Shown here: positions 56,495-64,000 of the stretch, piece after piece
How the letters are laid out: each line of letters starts with the position of its first letter
Position numbering within the stretch: position 1 is the stretch's first letter
Source: Pyrenopolyporus hunteri
Lineage: Eukaryota > Ascomycota > Sordariomycetes > Xylariales > Hypoxylaceae
Length of the DNA stretch: 64,000 bases
NCBI GenBank assembly: GCA_902806595.1
Contig: CADCXC010000009.1
Coordinates: forward strand, 1,054,001 to 1,118,000
Direction: 5' to 3'
The notes under the pieces: model-generated
What the model was told of the DNA's origin: nothing
The model's input: only the letters and a program-made list of their open reading frames with translations
The model's database searches: none
Made by a program: the position numbers and the translations under genes

Positions 56495-58489
56495 CTATTG
56501 GAATATGGTCGGGTACTCTTCCTTACTTGACGAAAACGTCCCTAGCTCTGACTGACTGGACTCCTTGATATCCTCGGTCTCGCTGTTGTTAGTCTCTGCG
56601 TAGGTGCGTCTAACTTCACACTTAATTCGAATATCGCCGAATAGGTATTGGAATGATATATGATGAAGACACCGAACGCTCCCGTCTGCGGCTTCCTCAT
56701 CCAACTTAAGCTCCGTCTGCGTAATGCCGTGGCGATTCATCTCAACTTGTAGGGTTCGACTTCGTTCCATCAAGTATTCCAAAGACGAACCGTGGTGCAC
56801 CCTTGCGACGGTAAAGGACTCGAGAGTTATAAAGACGGCAAAAAATAAATATCCTGTTGAAAACTCCCTCGGTCTTGAGAATACGATCATGAACCTTGCT
56901 GAGTTCGGCGAGCCCCACGTCAGGACAAGACAGTTACCGCTGGCGGACTTTCCGCTTATCCGGGGAGGGTAGAAGGACGAGACCCCGTATCCAGCCGATC
57001 TTAACTCGTCGATATGCAGGTTTATCCCCTTAGACTCCCCCCTCTTCGACCTCGGCCAAGAGAGTTGCGGCGCCGTCGTAATGGGATTCTCTCGCAGATA
57101 AATGGGTGTCGGTGGCGCTTTACACATAAAACATTTCCATAAAAACGGCACACGCGTAAGACTAAACAAGAATTTTGAGTTGTTGATGAGAGAAATTAAC
57201 TTGGCTCTGTGGATGAGGAACGGCGGGCTACCCGGCGCTCGGCTGAAGTGGTTCTTATCGCCCCCATGAGTTTGGACTAATGGAACAACCAGATGACTTC
57301 TAAGGCCATCCAAGGCGACACGGCATCTAAGTATCGCAACGGATACACCATTCTTAAGGTCAATCGTTCGAATAGGGATTGCTATCTGCACGCCAATGTT
57401 CGTCATCGCAGAGTGGGAGGTGGTTAACGGTACCTCTGAACTTGTTTCCTTGCTTTCGAGTTTCTCAAAGCTATGGCAGTGAGTAAAGTCGGCAGGCGAC
57501 CGGGCCAGGACGCTGTCGGATCGAAACATAGGGTTCGCTTGGGGCGCCAAACGATACCCCCACGCCAGCAAACTGTCGTCGTGGCGGGACTTAACAATCT
57601 CTTCTTGGAGTCGCAAAAAGGCTTTCGTTCCCTCGCCGTAAAGTAGAGGCATGTTGACTTCAAGGAGACCTAAAAGGCTATATGCGCCGTCCTCAACGCG
57701 CGTCGTCTTTCTTTTGGCAGCCCAAGCCAGCCGAGCCGCGGCGCAAAACTGGGAGAAGTCCCCGGTAGCTAGAGCCTTCTTCGGGATATGCGTTATATCG
57801 GAGAGGAGGCCGAGAAGGCTCAGGCGATTTATGTAGCCTTCGTTCCGATCTGCTCCAAATGGGCTTGAGGATCGGCTAAGTCGGCCAACATTGATCTCGG
57901 TCCAGGCCTTATCGAAGAATATTAAGTCTTTGGGCGCAAGTAGCTCCTGGAGCGTCCAACCTCTTGTGAACCAACGACTACTCCGAAATTCCGAAGGGTT
58001 CAAGAATGGATCGTCTTCTGCTGATACGTCGGATAGATAGATATAGCAAACTGTAGACTTCCTATACCATTGAAACATTGAGTTAATGCCCTCGGAGAGC
58101 TCGGCGCTGCTCGACTTGTCTATGCAACAAGTATCTATCCAAACGTAGCTTAGCCCATCTTGAGCAGCTTGTTGACAGCATCCTGCTATCTTTTCATACT
58201 CCTTTAAGCTCCTATGGCCTGGATTGGAAAGATGCTGAAAAGTTATCTCATTATTACACCAGGTATGGGACTGTGAGATTCGACGTTAGCAATAGGTCAC
58301 TACACGATCTTCATGCTTGGCTTTATTTCTCTTAGTTATGCTCAGGGAGGGGCAACCGTGTAAAGCCTTGAACTGGGGAAGACAGGGGGTGGTATCCACG
58401 TAAATAATACTCACAAGGATAGCATATGGCGGGGTAAAATCTCCATTATATTCCTCTAATTGTCTCGTATGAACGTGGAGGAGCCGCAT
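56495..58489 (-). CDS. HET-domain (heterokaryon incompatibility) protein
   Basis: Two exons, 58489-58415 and 58270-56495, with a 144-nt intron; 616 aa. The HET domain begins at the N-terminus and is complete: PPYAIL-SHTW joined across the intron, then YVWIDTCCIDK (about 67-77), AEL/INSMFQWY and RWFTRGWTLQELLAP (about 124-138). EDGAYSLLGLL and MPLLYGEG follow, as usual after the domain. The C-terminal 350 residues have no NACHT, ankyrin or WD repeats that I can see. HET proteins trigger regulated death when unlike hyphae fuse, and some act in fungal innate immunity. The remainder is likely sensor or regulatory. It is paired head-to-tail with a membrane protein. Confidence 0.92.
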
Positions 58490-59697
58490 TGAATACTTAA
58501 CGTTTCGTCGTCGCTCGACTATGTGAGGCCCACCTCACATTATAGATAGAGAAGGAGAAAAAAAGGAAATAATGAAGGATAAGACTACTAGGCACAAGCC
58601 AGAGCATCGAAGCCTTCTGACCCCGATTGGACCTTCATCCTCCGGGGATTCATGCAAGCATAGCCACATTACACCTGTGGGGGACGGCCTGCCCAAAGGT
58701 GACCACTTCGTAGTAGTAGTTGGCCTCCCGAGAGGCCGTGCCCAAGCCATCTAAGCTGAAAGGGTGTGCATATTAGGATGGAGCGCGTTCAATATCCCAT
58801 AAGCCACAGATCTCCTTGAATATCTTGGCATCGGTATGCGAAGTAGGCATGAGGCGCGAAAAGCGGCACTCGGAGAGATAAGGTTGCATTTGGAGCCTAG
58901 GACTCGATAGGCAAGGGGTAACACACTCTTCAGAAGACTTAGAATACGATGAGACAATTCCCACGATTCTCGGTGAAGTTACCTCCCAGCCAAACGGCCG
59001 CCGATACCTAATCAAATCAAGTATGCTACTGATTCTGAGTGGCTGCAGCGGTTTAGTGTGTCTACTGCCAATAGCCACAGCGATAATTAGGCCGAGGACA
59101 TCATATGATTGGTCAGAGTCAAATTAACTCCTCCTCGAGTAGAGTGCCGGACGCGATGTAATTGCGGTGAGTTTAGTGATTGAAACACAATCCGTGTGTT
59201 AACACTGTACTGTGACACGACTAATCTAACATGCAGAGAGGAAGGCCTCATCTTTCTTTTTCTTTTTTACTAGCATGACTAACTCTCGCAAAAGGGATAC
59301 CCATCCGCGTAGAATATGTAAACCGTGGGGGAAAGAACAAAGAGGTTGTCATGAAAAGGGGTATATAGAAGAGAAGGCGGAAAAGCAAATGTCTCCTTAG
59401 AGCCAATTCCAAGAAGTCCAATTTAGTCGGTGCAATTCTCAATAAAGGCTTTGCACATTCACTATTATATTGAGCTCTAAGCAGGCCTCTTTCTTTCAAT
59501 TCAATGCCATTGTACTATCCGTGAAAGGAACATATCAAATATTAAACCTAAGCCCATGGCTGTAGTTTCTAACATATTCCTCAGAACCACCACTACAACA
59601 TTATCTGCGAAGGGAGACACAGTAAGTAAAATCAGCATAAAGGTTTCATATCTCCCACTATCGCAGTATCCACACCATCCACATTATCGCCATCACC
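58490..59697. other. Intergenic upstream of HET gene
   Basis: 1.2 kb without a supported gene. It includes the HET-gene promoter, the promoter of the small GC-rich gene and a poly-purine block near 58548-58575. Confidence 0.6.
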
Positions 59698-60156
59698 ATG
59701 TCCGTCTTCGAAAGCATCAACGCGCTGCACGCCGAAGCCTCAGCGATCCTCAGCCCAGCAGGCCGGACGCCCTCGCGCGCCGAGTACTCGGCGGCGCTAG
59801 ACCTAGCCGACGCGGCGACGGAGCTAGCCCTCGAGGCGGGCCTCGCGGGGCCGGCGATGGAGACGTGCGAGCGGTTCCAGCGGGCGTGCTACGACCCGCT
59901 GGCGCGCGCGTACACGCGGGCGGACGAGTACGAGCGGCTGGTGTACCGCCGGCACGCGCGGCGGACGCCGCGCCGGGACAAGCGCGCCGGCCGCATGTTC
60001 GCCGTCGACCCCGGCGAGCACGTGGTCGAGGCGCTCGAGGCCGTGCAGATCGGCGAGATCCTGGGCAGGCGCGAGGCGGCCTGCGCGTCGGCGGCGGGCC
60101 GCAGGATACGCTGGGTGGACGAGGTGAGGGACCAGCCGATTCAGACGGTTTATTAG
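59698..60156 (+). CDS. GC-rich orphan small protein
   Basis: ORF of 152 aa with a strong start context (CATCACCATGTC). Codons end almost always in G or C, unlike the AT-rich flanks. The protein is Ala/Arg/Glu-rich and mostly predicted helical. It has no signal peptide or membrane segment. Notable segments are ETCERFQRACYDPLARAY and GRRIRWVDEVRDQ. No family was recognised. The coding bias makes a true gene likely, but a homologue would be needed to be sure. Confidence 0.62.
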   Translation: MSVFESINALHAEASAILSPAGRTPSRAEYSAALDLADAATELALEAGLAGPAMETCERFQRACYDPLARAYTRADEYERLVYRRHARRTPRRDKRAGRMFAVDPGEHVVEALEAVQIGEILGRREAACASAAGRRIRWVDEVRDQPIQTVY

Positions 60157-61207
60157 GTATGTTGTTGGGTCATTGACTGGTAGGTGGGGAAGAGGGGTTT
60201 GTGCGCGAGCCGGGTGCTTGCTGCTTCGTAGCTGCGGACTGAGTAGGTATATTAAAGGAGTATATATCTTGTCTCGAAGGTGAGTCTAGCCGAAGTATAT
60301 ATTATATGGAGTCTTGGGGCGTTACTGGTAGGATATTAGGCCGCTAGGCGTACTTCATAACGGTATTATAGAGAAATGTATTATATTCGTATTCCACTAT
60401 CCATCAAGCGCAGAACTACGAGATATGTATATATAACGACACCAATATCAGATAGGTATGCTTCATAGATTGTTAGCTGGTCTGTAAAGTCGTACTACGT
60501 TATTATGAGTACTGCCATCAATGTATCGGCGATACCCCCTTATGACAATATCCGATGGTGCCGTCTCGCATTTCAGGGACACCCAACGTCGACGAACAGG
60601 TCAATCCCCAACTTCAAACAAAAACTTGCAATATAGCCTCACAATCGAGTTGTAGTCGGCCTAATCTTCATCCGCGTCGAAGATATACCCAATCGGCACC
60701 CCGGCCCCCTCGCATTCGCTTCATCGCCAAGTGCCGTGCCACTAGAGCTAGACCCTCCCGGGACCAATGAGAAACGGGGTCGTTGCGGGTGCGTGGCCAT
60801 TAGTCGATCGCCAGGGAGGTCGCTACGGGTAGCCGCTTAATTAAGGTTGATCGGCATCATAAGGCTATGCGAGGTTTTGACTATGGACTCTCGTTTAGAT
60901 AGTAAATGTTGCTGGAATGCCACGCGGCCTTCATGGGAGATGGGTCGCAATATCGTTTCGATCTCCCAAGAAATATGATAATACCCATCGAAGTCGATGG
61001 TAATGAACGGACCCCTTGCCATTTTCCTGTTATATAATGCCCTATCCAATATCTGAGTTCCAGCATGGCTACAGCCCAGTCTTGCTTTCTCTGCCCCTGG
61101 GCTTAAGCGTATATATCACAGCTTTGGCTCGACCTTAATAACCACCTCACGAAAGTTCAGGATCGTCCTCTCCATCAATCTCTCCGGATTACCATTTCCA
61201 CGACACC
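60157..61207. other. Intergenic
   Basis: About 1 kb, AT-rich at the left. A short minus-strand frame (60837-61049) has no support. It holds the RTA1-like promoter. Confidence 0.6.
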
Positions 61208-62355
61208 ATGTCGACCGGCCTTCCACCAGGCGTGCCGCCATACACCAAGGTATTCGGGCCCGGCAGCAACTGCACTCTCGAGATCTGCCCCGTGGAGATC
61301 AGCGTATACGGCTACCGACCGAGTCTCGCGGCGAACATCACGTTCCTGTGCCTGTACATTCTTTCCGCGTCTATACACATCTACCTCGGCATTCGATGGA
61401 AGACGTGGTTCTTCATGGGGTGTATGGTTCTCGGTGCTGTCAATGCCGTCCTGGGCTACGCGGGCCGGATCGCCATGTACTACAACCCGTTCAACTTTGC
61501 TGCTTTCATGATTCAGATCAGTTCGTTTCCCTTTCCTTGGGTTAGCCGATGTCTTCTTGGATGGGAGCCTTACTGACGTGTTGTAGTCTGTGTTACTAGT
61601 GGTCCCGTCTACTATTCGGCCGCGATATACGTGACCCTCGCAGCAGCGTATGTGACGTCCTCGTTTCTAAGACATACCATATGACCAATTCGAATATTTC
61701 CACATAGCTAACACATACACACAGCATCAAAGACTTCTCGCCCTCGCTGTCCCGCTTCAAGCCCACCCTGTTCTACTGGATCTTCATCCCCAGCGACATC
61801 ATCTGTCTGATATTCCAGGCAGCCGGCGGTGGTCTATCGACCGCGTCCTCGGGTACGAGCCAAATCGGCGTCGACATGGCGCTTGTCGGCCTTAGCTTGC
61901 AAGTCGCTATCATGGTCATCTTCTGCGGCTTCTTTGCGGATTACCTCGCTCGGTATTTCAGGTCTGTGCAGTATAAAGCGAGCTTAGCAAGGGAAACGTC
62001 CGGGGTGAGCTACAAGAATAGGCTGAAACTCTTCTTTGGCTTCATGGCGCTGGCTATAACGTTGATCCTAACCCGATGCGCGTACCGGCTTGTCGAATTA
62101 CGTGACGGGTATAGGGGTGAACTCATCCATGATGAGCCCCTATTCATTGGCTTGGAGGGAGTGTAAGTTCCGACGTACTGATTCCACGGCTGTTGCTAAC
62201 TTGGAGATAGCCTGGTAGTCTCCGCTGTGTATTGCCTCATGATTTCCCATCCCGGGCTTATCTTCAACAAGGGTCGCGAGGGCTTCTCGGAAGTAGAAGG
62301 TGCAGAGACATACGAGTTACAGAAGAGTTCAAATGGGGAGCCGTCGGAAGCTTGA
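61208..62355 (+). CDS. RTA1-like seven-helix membrane protein
   Basis: Four exons: 61208-61520, 61587-61647, 61725-62162 and 62211-62355, encoding 318 aa. The introns are 66, 77 and 48 nt. It belongs to the fungal-specific RTA1 family of lipid-translocating or stress-resistance membrane proteins (yeast Rta1, Rsb1). Family marks include YGYRPSLAANITFL, the intron-joined ICVTSGPVYYSAAIYVTLA, IFIPSDIICLIFQAAGGG and RCAYRLVELRDGYRG, across about seven hydrophobic segments. The short extracellular N-terminus has two Cys (C19, C24). The C-terminal tail is hydrophilic. Expected role: export of lipids or toxic hydrophobic compounds at the plasma membrane; the substrate is unknown. Confidence 0.92.
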
Positions 62356-64000
62356 AAAGCGCTATTGTAATTGAGGTTTTGGTTGGGCTACTGCCACCCT
62401 GTTGGCTTAATAATGGATAATGTGGTAAATAGAATATACTTTAGATGTCTAGGTAGACAGGATAATTTCCCATTACTCTCCGATCCAAGGCCGGTGGCGC
62501 TGACTAGTACGCAATTTCCTACCTACACAATTCGTCCGACAAAATATATATTGCGTTCACCGCGGTCCTATAGGTTAGAAAGGAAATAATGGTGCATATT
62601 AATTTCACAGAAACTTGACGGCTGACCTCAATGAGATTCTTATCAACTTACTCTACGTCCTTTTCGTTACTAGATGATTCCTCGCATGGTGAATGATGCA
62701 TCCAAGTCGCTGTGTCGTGCTACCGTTGGGCTGTCGTAATTGGGTTTACCTGGTCGATGACATCTAAGCTCGACCGTGTGAGGGAAAGGACTAACGAAAA
62801 GACGCAGATGTGATAGAGCATCGTGTTTTGACGCAAGAGCACTTGCGCGCGACTCCGGCGGTAAAAGTAGGGCTCGGGGCGTATTCGATAACATGTGGCT
62901 TGCGTGAATGTCTCATAGTGTCCTGGGCGGTAGTACACGGAATGATTTACGAACGTCGGCACTACGAAGGGGCTACATCGGGTTTTGGGGTCCGTTCGTC
63001 TAAGCGATTAAGCAGCGTTCTGATGGATGCGACGGTCGATTGATCGGCAATCAGAACGATAATCTGGCCGAAACATGTTGTTTCCTACCGAGTCGCAGCT
63101 TTTACGGCTTCGCCTTAGTCGTTGGATCTGAACGGCTGGGATGGGAAGTGATGTTTCTAGAGTCGCATATGTATTTAATCGTTGTTGTCTGCTAGCCAAG
63201 ACCAAGAGTCAGCCCCAGTTATAAGGACAGTCTCTATTCTGGAAGGAAAGCTATTTAAGGCTTACAGGGGGATTTCTTATCTTTCCGCCATGGATCCTTC
63301 AGCGTTTTATCGTTACGGTCTACGGGGTAAGTTTAACAGTCCAGCATCTCGGGGAGACTCAAGCCATGGCGTTTCCAAGTAACTTCGCTACCTGCTTAGG
63401 TACCTACCTTTTCAATCTGCTACAATGGAAGCGAGGAATAGAAAACGGCCGATAGGAAGACTGTATCAGATACCTAATTAAAGATGGTGCCTGGTGTGGA
63501 GAGAAACATGTCAGCCTGTCAGGGGTACCATGCGCCAAACAGAATAATTGGATACGCCGTACGATAAACAACTTACTTTTTCCTTTGTAGTTAGTAATTT
63601 TGTTGAGCTTCTATCAACCTTCCGAGTTATGTATATGCTTTGGTGAGTATTTTAGTTGGTATAGTTCTCCAAGATATCTAGGTGCTTACCTTCCAGTTAT
63701 GTTCTATGAGAGCGAATATTCGGCGAGCTTCTCCAAAGAGACATATATAGCGAGGACAATTAATTCCCACTACTTCTCTTAAGCTTAAAGCTGTTGTCGA
63801 TTGCGTGCCGGTATCCGGACGGGTTCAAGTATAGCAAATAAGCCTCTCTTGGCACAGGATCGGATGTTCCCACAACACCAAAGCGAATCGAGCAGTCGAA
63901 TCAGTGAAGCAGGATTTGGCCGTTACCCCTGGCCACTACCGATCTAGCAGCCTTGGCGAATCTCCTTTCCCATACATGGAATTAGCTAGTCCATATACTT
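62356..64000. other. Gene-free right end
   Basis: 1.6 kb, with only short frames lacking coding signs. No RNA gene or transposon was seen. A gene may begin beyond the edge. Confidence 0.55.

Noticed and set aside
1..64000. tRNA and 5S rRNA genes
   Set aside because: I scanned by eye for T-arm (GGTTCRA) and A-box motifs and for the 5S core. No candidate gave a full cloverleaf. A covariance-model search would be decisive.

Overview
The window is nuclear DNA of a filamentous ascomycete (Pezizomycotina). The gene set, the short GT-AG introns (mostly 48-90 nt, with CTAAC/CTGAC-like branch sites) and the markers (SAT-domain polyketide synthase, HET-domain protein, RTA1 protein, Ste7-type MAPKK, C2H2 regulator) all point there. 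A Sordariomycete, possibly Xylariales, is my best guess, but no rRNA or barcode locus is present to confirm it. I rebuilt every spliced gene by hand from reading frame, splice sites and family motifs. Except where noted, exon lengths sum to a multiple of three.

Layout, left to right. A non-reducing PKS (SAT-KS-AT visible, minus strand) runs off the left edge, followed by about 4.9 kb without a supported gene. Next, on the minus strand, come a Fet3/laccase-like multicopper oxidase, a secreted GH35 beta-galactosidase and an Osh3-type oxysterol-binding protein. Two small plus-strand Cys/His-rich paralogues lie at 19.9-21.1 kb. A conserved housekeeping block follows: SPT6 (-), the Ste7-type MAPKK (+), a HAD phosphatase (-), a coiled-coil golgin-like protein (+) and a secreted FAD-dependent disulfide oxidoreductase (-). 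After a gene-free gap of about 4.4 kb come a C2H2 zinc-finger regulator (-) and an Erg6-like methyltransferase (+). Two orphan membrane proteins follow, one with a long Gln/Pro repeat tail. The right end carries a copper amine oxidase (+), a three-helix membrane protein and a HET-domain protein in tandem (-), a GC-rich orphan (+) and an RTA1-like membrane protein (+).

The genes do not form one pathway. The block from 22 to 38 kb is conserved eukaryotic core function: transcription elongation, MAPK signalling, Golgi structure and redox. The flanks are accessory: secondary metabolism, secreted oxidases and hydrolases, heterokaryon incompatibility and orphans. Intergenic DNA is long, AT-rich and studded with the palindrome TACCTAGGTA, which I did not find in any coding exon. 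Three genes (golgin-like, FAD oxidoreductase, C2H2 regulator) are each broken at or beside a G/C run while the rest of the protein is intact, which suggests homopolymer sequence errors more than decay.

The most promising undescribed items are three: the tandem Cys/His proteins with identical metal-ligand spacing, the two-helix membrane protein with a PQQ[V/I] repeat tail, and the HET-domain gene paired with a membrane protein.
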